Position numbers and translations under genes: made by a program. Below the pieces are notes generated by a model that saw only the letters and a program-made list of their open reading frames with translations, was not told where the DNA came from and did no database searches. A DNA stretch of 64,000 nucleotides from Streptantibioticus ferralitis. GTDB taxonomy: Bacteria; Actinomycetota; Actinomycetes; Streptomycetales; Streptomycetaceae. This document shows, piece after piece, positions 7,882-16,802 of the stretch; the stretch's first letter is position 1; the number at the start of each line of letters is the position of its first letter. The stretch lies in contig NZ_JARHTQ010000012.1 of the NCBI RefSeq assembly GCF_029223525.1, forward strand, positions 166,672 to 230,671, in the 5' to 3' direction.

Positions 7882-9480
7882 ATGAACGTCGAACCGCAGA
7901 TACCAGCGAAGCGCAGCACCGTCCTGATCGTGGGCGGCAGCATCGTGGGGGCCTCGGCCGCGTTGTTCCTCGCGGCCCGCGGCATCACCCCCGTCCTCGT
8001 CGAGAAGCACCGAGCGGTGTCGACCAGACTGCGTGCCAAGCTGTTCTACCCGCGCACCATGGAGGCGTACCGCTCCGTCGGGGCCGACCAGGATGTCTAC
8101 GCCGTCCAGCACGGCCTCTTACCGGCCGATCACGCCGCGGTGGTCACATCGCTCGCCGGGCCGGAACTGCGGCGCTGGCGCCTGCCGGCCGCGGCGGACT
8201 TCAGCGACGTCTCGCCGTGTCCCAGCGCCTTCGTCAAGCAGGCCGACCTGGAGGAGGTCGTCCGCGCGCACGCCCGCGCCGCCGGCGCCGACCTGCGTTT
8301 CGGCCACCGCCTTGTCGAACTGCGTCAGCACGAAGACCACGTCGTCGCCCGAGTGCTCGACGCCGACGGCGACGCGTACACCGTGCAGGCCGACTACCTG
8401 CTGGCCGCGGACGGCAACGGCAGCGCCATACGGGAGGCGTTGGGGATCGGCCGCAGCGGCAGCGAGGTCGTCTCGCACATCATGGAGATCGGCTTCGCGG
8501 CCGATCTGCGCCAGGCCCTCGACGGCCGTCGGCTCGCCCTGGCCTGGACCGACCTGCCCGAGCGCGCGTTCATCTCCTGGGGCACGGCACACGACCATGG
8601 GGCGGTGTCGGTGACGTACGACCCCGCGGCCACCGATCCAGCGACCGCGTTCGACGCCGAGCGCTGCCGTGAGATCGTCTCGCGCGTGCTCGGACTGCCC
8701 GCGTCGCGTTTCACGGTCACCGGGAGCCGGCCGTGGCACATGGGCGGCTGGGTGGCCGACTCCTACCGTGCGGGCCGGGTCTTCCTGCTCGGAGACGCGG
8801 TGCACGTCACCCCGCCGACCGGTGGATTCGGCGCCAACACCGGGATTCAGGACGCCTGGAACCTCACCGCCAAGCTGGTCTCCGTACTGCGCGGTGACGC
8901 CGATCCGCGGCTGCTGGACGACTACGAGCCCGAGCGCCGAGCGGTGGGCGGGTTGACGGTGGATCAGGCGCTGCTGCGCGTGCGTGACCGTGCCGGGGGG
9001 CCGAGCGAGGACCGTCCGCTGCTCAGCGAGGCGGCGGTGGCGATCGGCTACCGCTACCGCATGACCGGGGACGAACCCGGTCTGCCGGAGGCCGATGAGC
9101 CGGGCCGCTGGCGCGGCGAGCCCGGCACCCGGCTGCCGCACCTGCCGCTGGGCGGCGCGGAGGACGGCGTCTCGACGCTCGACCTGGTCCGCGACGGCCG
9201 CTACCTGCTGCTCGCCGGGTCCGAAGGGCACCCCTGGGCACGAGCCGCGCGCGCGTTGGATCCGCGAGGTGCCTTCCTCGACGTGGCGCTGCTGCCCCGT
9301 CAGGCCGGTTCCGGAACGGCACGGCCCGCCGACGTCTGCGGCATCGGCGACCGTGGCGCCCTGCTGGTCCGCCCGGACCATGTGGTCGTTTGGCGTGCCA
9401 CCCGTGCCGCGAACGCCACCGCGGCCCTGGCCGACGCCACCCGGCGGGCGCTGGGCCGCGACCGCGTCCCGGCGGCCTAG
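7882..9480 (+). CDS. FAD-dependent aromatic monooxygenase (PheA/TetX type)
   Basis: A 532-residue class A flavoprotein hydroxylase. The N-terminal GGSIVGASAALFLAARG is the FAD dinucleotide fold (about 15-35). The GD motif, FLLGDAVHVTPPTGGFGAN, lies near residue 300. The last 120 residues resemble the thioredoxin-like tail of polyketide and phenol hydroxylases. It probably uses NAD(P)H and oxygen to hydroxylate an aromatic or polyphenolic substrate, which cannot be named from sequence. No biosynthetic genes flank it, so it is more likely catabolic or a resistance-type enzyme. Its TAG stop overlaps the stop of the convergent response regulator by two bases. Confidence 0.87.
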   Translation: MNVEPQIPAKRSTVLIVGGSIVGASAALFLAARGITPVLVEKHRAVSTRLRAKLFYPRTMEAYRSVGADQDVYAVQHGLLPADHAAVVTSLAGPELRRWRLPAAADFSDVSPCPSAFVKQADLEEVVRAHARAAGADLRFGHRLVELRQHEDHVVARVLDADGDAYTVQADYLLAADGNGSAIREALGIGRSGSEVVSHIMEIGFAADLRQALDGRRLALAWTDLPERAFISWGTAHDHGAVSVTYDPAATDPATAFDAERCREIVSRVLGLPASRFTVTGSRPWHMGGWVADSYRAGRVFLLGDAVHVTPPTGGFGANTGIQDAWNLTAKLVSVLRGDADPRLLDDYEPERRAVGGLTVDQALLRVRDRAGGPSEDRPLLSEAAVAIGYRYRMTGDEPGLPEADEPGRWRGEPGTRLPHLPLGGAEDGVSTLDLVRDGRYLLLAGSEGHPWARAARALDPRGAFLDVALLPRQAGSGTARPADVCGIGDRGALLVRPDHVVVWRATRAANATAALADATRRALGRDRVPAA

Positions 9481-10160
9481 ACCAACCTGCGGGCCGTCGC
9501 CCAGCGGGTGAGTTCATGGCGGTTGGACAACTGCAACTTCCGCAGTACCGCCGAGACATGGGACTCGACCGTCTTGACGGAGATGAACAGCTGCTTGGCG
9601 ATCTCCTTGTACGCGTAGCCGCGGGCGATCAGCCGCAGCACCTCGCGCTCGCGTTGGGTGAGCCGGTCCAGGTCCTCGTCGACCGGCGGGGCGTCCGAGG
9701 AGGCGAAGGCGTCCAGCACGAAACCGGCCAGCCGTGGCGAGAAGACCGCGTCGCCGTCCGCGACCCGGAAGATGGAGTTGACCAGATCGGGACCGGTGAT
9801 GGTCTTCGTCACGTAGCCGCGGGCGCCGCCGCGGATGACGCCGATGACGTCCTCGGCCGCGTCGGACACGGACAGCGCGAGGAAGCGCACCGGCTGCTCC
9901 ACATCGCCCATCAGCGGTGCGCAGCGGCGCAGCACCTCCACCCCGCCGCCGCCCGGCAGGTGGACGTCCAGCAGGACGACGTCCGGGCGGGTGGCGGTCA
10001 CCACCGTCACCGCCTGGTCGACGTCGGCGGCCTCGCCGACCACGTCGACGCCGGTGCGCTCGGTGTCGCCGATCTCGGCCTGTACGCCGGTGCGGAACAT
10101 CCTGTGGTCGTCGACGAGCACCACCCGTACCTGACGTGCCGCAGACGTCTCTTCGCTCAT
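9477..10160 (-). CDS. LuxR/NarL-family response regulator
   Basis: A 227-residue two-component regulator. The receiver domain (about 10-130) has the acidic pair in VDDHRMF and the phospho-acceptor Asp in VVLLDVHLP. The C-terminal LuxR helix-turn-helix (about 155-220) contains LTQREREVLRLIARG and SVKTVESHVSAVLRKL. Its start overlaps the stop of the histidine kinase gene by four bases, so the pair is translated together and very probably signals together. Its stop overlaps the stop codon of the FAD monooxygenase on the other strand. Confidence 0.93.
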   Translation of the reverse strand: MSEETSAARQVRVVLVDDHRMFRTGVQAEIGDTERTGVDVVGEAADVDQAVTVVTATRPDVVLLDVHLPGGGGVEVLRRCAPLMGDVEQPVRFLALSVSDAAEDVIGVIRGGARGYVTKTITGPDLVNSIFRVADGDAVFSPRLAGFVLDAFASSDAPPVDEDLDRLTQREREVLRLIARGYAYKEIAKQLFISVKTVESHVSAVLRKLQLSNRHELTRWATARRLV

Positions 10161-11437
10161 GCCGCCGACCTCTCCATTTCCAGTTCCACTTCGGTGCCGC
10201 CGCCCGGTGCGGCATGCAGCCGTGCCTCGCCGCCGTTGCGCTTCATCCGGCCGATGATCGATTCCCGGACGCCCATCCGGTCGTCCGGCACCTGGTCGAT
10301 GTCGAAGCCGGGGCCGCGGTCCCGTACGGACACGAAGACCCGGGTGTCCTCGACCTCCGCGTACACCTGGACCGCTTCGTCGCCACCGTACTTGGCGGCG
10401 TTGACCATTGCCTCACGCGCGGCCTGCATCAACGCGCCGAGGTTGCCGTCCAGCGGGCAGTCGCCGACGCAGACCACCTCCACCGGAACGCCGTGGTAGT
10501 CCTCGACCTCGGCGGCCGTCGCGCGCACGGCGTCGGCGAGGGTGGTCGGTTCGTCCTCCTTGCCGGTGCCCTCCGGCCGGTACAGCCAGGCGCGCAGCTC
10601 GCGTTCCTGCGCGCGGGCCAGCCGGGCCACCTCGCGGGAGTCGTCGGCGTGCCGCTGGATGAGAGTCAGGGTGTGCAGCACGGAGTCGTGGACGTGCGCG
10701 GCGACCTCGGCGCGCTCCTGGGCGCGGATGCGCATCATGCGCTCGGTGGACAGGTCCTGGGTCATCCGCACCACGTAAGGACCGGCGAGCAGGGCGATGC
10801 CGACCAGCACGGCCAGCGAGGCCTGCAGCACGGCGCCGAGGTCGCGCGCGGAGCTGCGCAGCACAAGGAAGCCGGTGACTCCGGCGGCGACCAGGATCAC
10901 TCCGGCCGCTCCGCGGGCCACCGGAAGGAACCGCTTGCCGCGGCTCATCTCGACCCAGCGGGCCCGGCGGGCGTTGTCCGCCTGCCGCCAGACCAGCGCC
11001 ACGCCCGCGGCGATCAGCAGCACCGGCCAGATGTAGTGGTTGGCGGCGCCGAGATTGAGGTTCTTCACCAGTACCGCGAAGCCCGCGATCATCGCGACCA
11101 TCGCGATGATCTGGCCGCGGTCGGGCCTGCGGCCGGTCAGCCAGCCGCGGGGGCCCGTCGACCGCGCCGCCTGGTCGACACCGCCGACACCGAGTGGCAC
11201 CACGAACCAGAACGCGGCGTAGAGCGGAATGCCGAGGCCGCCGATGGTCGACAGCACCGCGAAGGCGATGCGCACCCAGGGCGTCGGCAGTCCGAGGTGT
11301 CCGGCGAGCCCTCGCGCCACACCGCCGATCATGCGGCCCTCCGAGCTGCGGTACAGCCTGGGCGGCGGCTCGTCGTCGAAGTCGGCGCGGGCGGACCCGG
11401 CGGGCGCGGACATGGCTGGCATGCATCCGATGGTCAC
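10157..11437 (-). CDS. PspC-domain sensor histidine kinase (HisKA_3 type)
   Basis: A sensor kinase of up to 426 residues. The N-terminal part carries a PspC-like segment (EGRMIGGVARGLAGHLGLP), followed by several membrane helices to about residue 240. The dimerisation and phospho-acceptor segment is AAHVHDSVLHTL. The ATPase N box is REAMVNAAKYGG and the G box is VRDRGPGFD. The GTG at 11437 and the ATG at 11413 are both possible starts; neither has a good ribosome site. It is divergent from another PspC-domain gene and coupled to the response regulator, which suggests an envelope-stress circuit. Confidence 0.9.
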   Translation of the reverse strand: MTIGCMPAMSAPAGSARADFDDEPPPRLYRSSEGRMIGGVARGLAGHLGLPTPWVRIAFAVLSTIGGLGIPLYAAFWFVVPLGVGGVDQAARSTGPRGWLTGRRPDRGQIIAMVAMIAGFAVLVKNLNLGAANHYIWPVLLIAAGVALVWRQADNARRARWVEMSRGKRFLPVARGAAGVILVAAGVTGFLVLRSSARDLGAVLQASLAVLVGIALLAGPYVVRMTQDLSTERMMRIRAQERAEVAAHVHDSVLHTLTLIQRHADDSREVARLARAQERELRAWLYRPEGTGKEDEPTTLADAVRATAAEVEDYHGVPVEVVCVGDCPLDGNLGALMQAAREAMVNAAKYGGDEAVQVYAEVEDTRVFVSVRDRGPGFDIDQVPDDRMGVRESIIGRMKRNGGEARLHAAPGGGTEVELEMERSAA

Positions 11438-11572
11438 ATGTCCGGGCCGCCCCCGGCATCAGGGTTGCCCCCGAGGTCTTCCCTGACCTGGGCATCCCTG
11501 AGTCAGGAATCAGGGTCGGACCAGGGGCGTCACGGATTCCGGCAGTCCCGCGCAGCCCGCACCATGGAGCGC

Positions 11573-12877
11573 ATGACAGACGACGACCCGCGGGACGAGG
11601 CGCCCGACGCGCTCGGGCGGGGCCTGCGCAAGGGGCTGACGCGCAGCCGCCGCCAGAAAGTCATCGGCGGAGTGTGCGGCGGCCTCGGCCGGTACTTCCG
11701 CATGGACCCGGTGATCTTCCGGGTGGTGTTCACCGTGCTCGCCCTGACCGGCGGCGTCGGCCTGATCGCGTACGGCATCGGGTGGCTGCTGATCCCGACG
11801 CAGGGTGAGGACGAGACCGAGCTGCACCGGCTGCTCTCCGGCCGGATCGAGGGGACCGCGCTGACCGCGCTGCTGTTCGCGCTGGTCGGCTCGGGGTTGT
11901 TCCTGTCCACCATGGACAACGGGGACAGCCAGGCGTTCTCCATCTGCCTGGTGGCCGCGCTGGTGGGGGCGGTCTACTGGTCGACCCGGCGGCGAGCGAC
12001 GCTGGCCCGGGCCGGAGCGGACGGCGAGGCCTTCGCGGCCGCCTCCGGCCAGGTGTCCGACGCCCCGCCCGCGGCGCAGCCGCCGCCCGCCCAGACGCCG
12101 TCGTGGTGGCGTGAGTCGAGGGCCTACGCCGCCGGTGCCACCGGTTATCTGTGGGGTCCGGACGACGGGGACCACGGGGGGTACGAGAAGTGGTCGGCGC
12201 CCTCGGCGAAGGGCGCGTCCCGGGCACCCGGGGAGCGGCGCGAGCGGTCAGGGTTCGGCCTGGGGGCGTTCTGCCTCGCCGCCCTCGCGGCCACCGCCGG
12301 TACCGCGCTGTCCTGGCGGCACCATCCACTGGGCACGATCATGGAGATCGGTCTGGTCAGCGCGCTCGGCGTGTTCGGCCTCTGCCTGGTGATCGGCGCC
12401 TTCCGAGGGCACCCGGGCCGCGGCACGATCTTCTGGGCGACGCTCAGCTGCGTACTGCTGGTGGGCGCGGCCTCGCTGCCGAAGTCGGTCGGAACGGACT
12501 GGCACCGCGAGAACTGGCGCCCGGCGACGGCCGCGCAGGTGCGGCCCAGCTACCAACTCGGCGCGGGCCAGGGGACCTTGGACCTGACCGGGCTCAACCT
12601 CAAGGGCGGTACGACCGCGACGTCGCTGGACATCGGCGCCGGGCAGCTGCGGGTACGGGTGCCCGAGGACGCCACGGTGGACGTGCACGCCAATGTGGGA
12701 CTGGGCGACATCCGGTTCCCCGACGAGCCCGGCCCGCACAATGTGGACGTGCACCCCGGCATGAACCGTTCGGTGACACTGGGCCCGCTCGCGGGCAGGA
12801 CGTCGAGCGGGAAGATCACGCTCAACCTGAAGGTCGGCGTGGGAGAGGCGGTGGTGCTGCGTGGCACGGAATCGTGA
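11573..12877 (+). CDS. PspC-domain membrane protein
   Basis: About 434 residues. The N-terminal PspC domain (about 20-80) has SRRQKVIGGVCGGLGRYF followed by a membrane helix. More hydrophobic segments and Gly/Pro-rich linkers follow. The C-terminal 120 residues look like a soluble beta-rich domain of the kind found after LiaF-like or PspC segments. The ATG at 11573 is chosen, with an in-frame ATG at 11564 as alternative. It is divergent from the PspC histidine kinase, so the three genes may form one membrane-stress module. It overlaps the next small gene by 17 bases. Confidence 0.85.
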   Translation: MTDDDPRDEAPDALGRGLRKGLTRSRRQKVIGGVCGGLGRYFRMDPVIFRVVFTVLALTGGVGLIAYGIGWLLIPTQGEDETELHRLLSGRIEGTALTALLFALVGSGLFLSTMDNGDSQAFSICLVAALVGAVYWSTRRRATLARAGADGEAFAAASGQVSDAPPAAQPPPAQTPSWWRESRAYAAGATGYLWGPDDGDHGGYEKWSAPSAKGASRAPGERRERSGFGLGAFCLAALAATAGTALSWRHHPLGTIMEIGLVSALGVFGLCLVIGAFRGHPGRGTIFWATLSCVLLVGAASLPKSVGTDWHRENWRPATAAQVRPSYQLGAGQGTLDLTGLNLKGGTTATSLDIGAGQLRVRVPEDATVDVHANVGLGDIRFPDEPGPHNVDVHPGMNRSVTLGPLAGRTSSGKITLNLKVGVGEAVVLRGTES

Positions 12878-13085
12878 ACGGCGCTTCGAACCGGCGACGC
12901 TGGTGGCGGGCCTGGTCTGCCTCGGGATCGCGACCGGGTTCGGACTGGACGCGGCCGGGGCCTGGCATCCGCGGCCGGTACTGGCGCTGCCCGCGCTGGG
13001 GATCGGGCTGCTGTTGACCGGGTTGACGCGGGCGGTGACCCGATCGGTCAGGAGGCGGTCCGCCGGTTCCGGCGCCGTGCGATGA
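12861..13085 (+). CDS. Small two-helix membrane protein
   Basis: A 74-residue protein beginning at GTG inside the end of the PspC gene, so the two are probably translated together. Two hydrophobic helices (about 12-32 and 38-58) are followed by a basic Arg-rich tail. No family is recognised; position suggests an accessory of the PspC protein. Its last 38 bases overlap, tail to tail, the end of the DoxX-like gene on the other strand. Confidence 0.65.
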   Translation: MARNRERRFEPATLVAGLVCLGIATGFGLDAAGAWHPRPVLALPALGIGLLLTGLTRAVTRSVRRRSAGSGAVR

Positions 13086-13557
13086 GCGCGTCCAGAGACA
13101 GCACCGGCGCCCCGGCCAGCACCAGCGGCAGCCACGCCATGAGATACGGAAGATCGTTGCCGTAGTAGTACGGCGTGCTCGACCAGCTCACCGTCAGCCA
13201 CAGGCTCAGCGAGATCAACGCACCGCCCACCGCGGCGATCCGGGCCAGCAGGCCGAACAACATACCCAGTCCGACGGCGAGTTCACCGAAGGCGATGGCA
13301 TGGCCGAATCCGCTCGGGTTCCTCAGCGCCAGGTCCACCAGCGCCGGTATCGCGGAGCTGTCGCGCACCGCGTGCAGCGTGGTCACCAGGGAGTTGGGGC
13401 CGCCGACGGAGAAGAACGACGGATGGGCGAGCTTGTCGAAGCCTGCGTAGATGAAGGTCACGCCCAGGAAGACCCGTAGCGGTAGCAGCGCGTGGCGGGC
13501 CAGATTGGCCCGCCACGCCCCGTACGACCCGAGCGTCGTCGCATCCGCACCAGACAT
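13048..13557 (-). CDS. DoxX-family membrane protein
   Basis: A 169-residue integral membrane protein with four hydrophobic helices and the DoxX hallmark LRVFLGVTFIYAGFDKLAHP near residues 25-44. DoxX-family proteins are linked to quinone or thiosulfate redox chemistry and oxidative stress; the specific role here is unknown. The ATG at 13557 follows AGAGGCGGGAAA, so I prefer it to an upstream in-frame start that would add 22 residues. The 3' end overlaps the opposing small membrane-protein gene by 38 bases. Confidence 0.85.
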   Translation of the reverse strand: MSGADATTLGSYGAWRANLARHALLPLRVFLGVTFIYAGFDKLAHPSFFSVGGPNSLVTTLHAVRDSSAIPALVDLALRNPSGFGHAIAFGELAVGLGMLFGLLARIAAVGGALISLSLWLTVSWSSTPYYYGNDLPYLMAWLPLVLAGAPVLSLDALIARRRNRRTAS

Positions 13558-13656
13558 CGCTTTCCCGCCTCTCCGTCGGTTCCCACACACAGGTACGCGG
13601 GCCGGACGGCTCGCGCTCAACACCGCGTCGAGTTCCTGTGCGGGCCCGTCGAGGAC

Positions 13657-14451
13657 TCAGCCGAACAGATCGGGCTCGCTGCGGGTGATCTGCTGGTACA
13701 GCGGCTGGTAGTTGATCCAGGCGACGAGATCGTTGCCGAGCTGTTCGCGGGTGCGTACCGCGTTCTCATGGCTGATCGGCACCGGCTTGCCCGCCGCCTT
13801 CGCGGTGAGCTGCACCTGGCAGGAGCGCTCCATGGTGATGAACCACCAGGCGGCCGCGTCCACCGAGTCGCCCACGGTCAACAGCCCGTGGTTGCGCAGG
13901 ATCACCGCCTTGTGCGGGCCGAGCGCCGCCGCGATCCGGCGGCCCTCCTCCTCGTCAACGACCACGCCCGTGTAGTCGTCGAACAGCGTGTGGTCCTCGA
14001 AGAAGGCGCAGACGTCCTGGGTGATCGGCTCCAGCAGCTCACCGAGCGCGGACAGCGTCCGGCCGTAGGTGGAGTGGCTGTGCGCGGCCGCGACGACGTC
14101 CGGGCGCGCCTGGTGGACCTGCGAATGGATCGCGAACGCGGCCTGGTTGACGTGGTGGCGGCCCTCGACGACCTGCCCGGAGTGGTTGACCAGGATCAGG
14201 TCGCTGACCGTGATGTGCTTGAAGGACATCGCGAACGGGTTGACCCAGAAGTGATCGGTGAACTCCGGGTCCCGGGCGGTGATGTGACCGGCTACGCCTT
14301 CCTCGAAACCGAACCGCCCGAAGAGCCGCAGCGCGGCGGCGAGCCGCTCCTTGCGGTACTGGCGCTCGTCCTCGACGTTGTCGAACGTCGGCGGAAGCGC
14401 GAACTGGAGCTGGTCCGTGGGTATGGGCTGCGGCGGCGTCTTTTCGCTCAT
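13657..14451 (-). CDS. Class II aldolase/adducin family protein
   Basis: A 264-residue protein of the class II aldolase/adducin fold, which includes fuculose- and ribulose-phosphate aldolases and epimerases. The zinc-binding His pair is visible in AAAHSHSTYGRTL, and the downstream ILRNHGLLTVG is the third metal-ligand segment of the family. The N-terminal FGFEEGVAGHITARDPE is also typical. The substrate cannot be deduced. No neighbouring sugar genes form an operon, so a specific aldolase name is not justified. Confidence 0.85.
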   Translation of the reverse strand: MSEKTPPQPIPTDQLQFALPPTFDNVEDERQYRKERLAAALRLFGRFGFEEGVAGHITARDPEFTDHFWVNPFAMSFKHITVSDLILVNHSGQVVEGRHHVNQAAFAIHSQVHQARPDVVAAAHSHSTYGRTLSALGELLEPITQDVCAFFEDHTLFDDYTGVVVDEEEGRRIAAALGPHKAVILRNHGLLTVGDSVDAAAWWFITMERSCQVQLTAKAAGKPVPISHENAVRTREQLGNDLVAWINYQPLYQQITRSEPDLFG

Positions 14452-14492
14452 GGGGCGGAAGTTACCGCGAGGTACAGCGCATGGCCAGGGTC

Positions 14493-15089
14493 TTACAGGT
14501 GGTCGATCTCGGTGAGGTCGATGTCGATGGTGAAGGGGACACCGACCTTGAGGTGGTCGTGGTGGATGCCGGTGACGACGTAGGTCCTGGTAACCGGGTC
14601 CAGTTCGTAGACGTAGACCACCGGGAGGTCCTTCTCGCCAGTCATCTCCACCCGCCAGAAGTGCGGGATGCCCGCCTGCGCGTACTTGTGCGGCTTGGTG
14701 TCCCGGTCCCGCTCCTCCGAGTCCGGTGAGACGACCTCGACCGCGAGCACGACGTCCTTCGCCTCGTAGCGGGTCTGCCGCCGCCCAGTGACAGCTTCGG
14801 CCTTCAGCACCAGCACATCGGGTTCGGGAGCGGTGCGGTTGCTCAGCACGATGGCCATCTCCCGCCGCACCCGCAGGTGCTCAGGGACCGTCCTGCGCAG
14901 GCCATTCTCCAGCAAGGTCAACATCAGGGAATGAAAATCCCGCTGCGGGCTCACGAAGACCAGGCTCCCGTCGATCAACTCGGTGTGCGGCGGGAGGTCG
15001 GGCAGAGTGAACAGGTCATCCACGGTGTAGCCGTCACGCGGCGGCTCAGGCCACGACGAGGCGGTGGCGGGCAGCGGTTCGGCGGTCAT
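14493..15089 (-). CDS. Uma2 family (DUF820) putative endonuclease
   Basis: A 198-residue protein of the Uma2/DUF820 family with a PD-(D/E)xK nuclease-like core. APEPDVLVL and LAVEVVSPDSEERD contribute the acidic residues and TKPHKYAQAG follows, as expected. The family is abundant in Streptomyces and cyanobacteria and its function is unsettled; DNA cleavage is an inference from fold. The ATG at 15089 follows GGGAGGAACC, which decides the start over an upstream in-frame codon. It lies downstream of guaA behind a strong palindrome. Confidence 0.82.
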   Translation of the reverse strand: MTAEPLPATASSWPEPPRDGYTVDDLFTLPDLPPHTELIDGSLVFVSPQRDFHSLMLTLLENGLRRTVPEHLRVRREMAIVLSNRTAPEPDVLVLKAEAVTGRRQTRYEAKDVVLAVEVVSPDSEERDRDTKPHKYAQAGIPHFWRVEMTGEKDLPVVYVYELDPVTRTYVVTGIHHDHLKVGVPFTIDIDLTEIDHL

Positions 15090-15148
15090 GGTTCCTCCCA
15101 TGGACGGGATCCTGCACCGTACGGACAGCGTACCGAGCGGAAACGACG

Positions 15149-15180
15149 GTGCCGCCACTCATACGTATGAGCGGCGGCAC
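15149..15180. terminator. 32-bp near-perfect palindrome between guaA and the Uma2 gene
   Basis: GTGCCGCCaCTCATAC is followed without a loop by its complement GTATGAGcGGCGGCAC, with one mismatch. It starts 33 bases after the guaA stop and ends about 60 bases ahead of the Uma2 start. It could terminate guaA, or act as an operator for the Uma2 gene; the perfectly centred symmetry and AT-rich middle leave the second possibility open. Confidence 0.55.
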
Positions 15181-15212
15181 GCGTCGTTGACGTGTTCGAG
15201 TGGGCGGTGAGG

Positions 15213-16802
15213 TCACTCCCACTCGATGGTGCCCGGGGGCTTGCTGGTCACGTCGAGGACGACGCGGTTGACATCGCGTACCTCGTTGGTGATCCGGGTG
15301 GAGATCTTCGCCAGTACGTCGTACGGCAGCCGCGACCAGTCGGCGGTCATCGCGTCCTCGGAGGACACCGGGCGCAGCACGACCGGGTGGCCGTAGGTGC
15401 GGCCGTCGCCCTGGACGCCGACGGAGCGGACGTCCGCCAGCAGGACCACCGGGCACTGCCAGATGTCGCGGTCGAGACCGGCGGCGGTCAGCTCCTCGCG
15501 GGCGATCGCGTCGGCGTCGCGCAGCAGGTCCAGACGGTCGCGGGTGACCTCGCCGATGATCCGGATGCCCAGGCCGGGGCCGGGGAACGGCTGGCGCCAG
15601 ACGATCTCGGACGGCAGGCCGAGCTCCTCGCCGACCTTGCGGACCTCGTCCTTGAACAGCTTGCGCAGCGGCTCGACCAACCGGAACTGCAGGTCCTCGG
15701 GCAGGCCGCCGACGTTGTGGTGCGACTTGATGTTGGCGGTGCCGGTGCCGCCGCCGGACTCCACGACGTCCGGGTAGAGCGTGCCCTGGACCAGGAACTC
15801 CACGGCCTCGCCGTGCGCGCCCGCGTCGGCGACGACCTCGGAGGCGGCCTGCTCGAAGACCCGGATGAACTCCCGGCCGATGATCTTGCGCTTCTCCTCC
15901 GGGTCGGTCTTCCCGGCGAGCGCGATCAGGAAGCGCTCCTGTGCGTCGACCACCTTCAGCTGGACGCCGGTGGCGGCCACGAAGTCCTTCTCGACCTGCT
16001 CGGCCTCGCCCTTGCGCAGCAGGCCGTGGTCGACGAAGACACAGGTGAGCTGGGAGCCGACGGCCTTCTGCACCAGGGCGGCGGCGACCGCGGAGTCCAC
16101 ACCGCCGGACAGCCCGCAGATGACCCGCTTGTCGCCGACCTGCTCGCGGATGGTGGCGATCTGCTCCTCGACGACGTTGTGCGTCGTCCAGGTGGGCTCC
16201 AGGCCCGCGCCGCGGTAGAGGAAGTGCTCAAGCACCTGCTGGCCGTGCGTGGAGTGCATGACCTCGGGGTGGTACTGGACGCCGTACAGCCTGCGCTCGT
16301 CGTCCTCGAAGGCGGCGACCGGGACGCCGTCGGTGGAGCCGGTGACGGTGAAGCCCTCCGGCGCGGCGGAGCAGGCGTCGCCGTGCGACATCCACACCGA
16401 CTGCTCGGCGGGCGTGCCCTCGAACAGGGTGGAGTTGGCGCCGTGCCGGTTGACGTGCAGCGGGGTGCCGCCGTACTCGCGGCGGCCGTTGTTGTCGACC
16501 GTGCCGCCGAGGGTGACGGCCATCAGCTGGAAGCCGTAGCACATGCCGAAGACCGGGACGCCCGCCTCGAACAGGGCGCCGTCGATGGACGGCGCGCCCT
16601 CCTCGTAGACGGACGACGGTCCGCCGGACAGGATGATCGCCTTCGGCTTCTTCGCCAGCATCTCGCTGACCGGCATCGTGCTGGGCACGATCTCGCTGTA
16701 GACCCGGGCCTCGCGGACGCGTCGGGCGATGAGCTGGGCGTACTGCGCCCCGAAGTCGACTACCAGGACAGTGTCGGCAGGGGCTGGGCTAGCTGATGCC
16801 AC
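15213..16802 (-). CDS. guaA: GMP synthase (glutamine-hydrolysing)
   Basis: Converts XMP to GMP using glutamine and ATP. The 529-residue protein has the class I glutamine amidotransferase domain (about 10-205), with catalytic Cys in GMCYGFQLM and the His/Glu pair in YGVQYHPEV. The ATP-pyrophosphatase domain follows, with its P-loop [10 protein letters not shown], and then the C-terminal dimerisation domain ending in KPPGTIEWE. The start is GTG. Normal length. It fits with guaB and guaB3 elsewhere in the window, though they are not in one operon. Confidence 0.97.
   Translation of the reverse strand: MASASPAPADTVLVVDFGAQYAQLIARRVREARVYSEIVPSTMPVSEMLAKKPKAIILSGGPSSVYEEGAPSIDGALFEAGVPVFGMCYGFQLMAVTLGGTVDNNGRREYGGTPLHVNRHGANSTLFEGTPAEQSVWMSHGDACSAAPEGFTVTGSTDGVPVAAFEDDERRLYGVQYHPEVMHSTHGQQVLEHFLYRGAGLEPTWTTHNVVEEQIATIREQVGDKRVICGLSGGVDSAVAAALVQKAVGSQLTCVFVDHGLLRKGEAEQVEKDFVAATGVQLKVVDAQERFLIALAGKTDPEEKRKIIGREFIRVFEQAASEVVADAGAHGEAVEFLVQGTLYPDVVESGGGTGTANIKSHHNVGGLPEDLQFRLVEPLRKLFKDEVRKVGEELGLPSEIVWRQPFPGPGLGIRIIGEVTRDRLDLLRDADAIAREELTAAGLDRDIWQCPVVLLADVRSVGVQGDGRTYGHPVVLRPVSSEDAMTADWSRLPYDVLAKISTRITNEVRDVNRVVLDVTSKPPGTIEWE

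Noticed and set aside
7882..9480. Part of a secondary-metabolite cluster, because of the polyketide-hydroxylase-like monooxygenase
   Set aside because: No synthase, tailoring, transport or pathway regulator genes flank it; neighbours are housekeeping or signalling genes.
9917..11572. Plus-strand open frame upstream of the PspC gene
   Set aside because: It is antisense to the response regulator and histidine kinase genes, which carry all expected motifs. The PspC domain begins just after the ATG at 11573.
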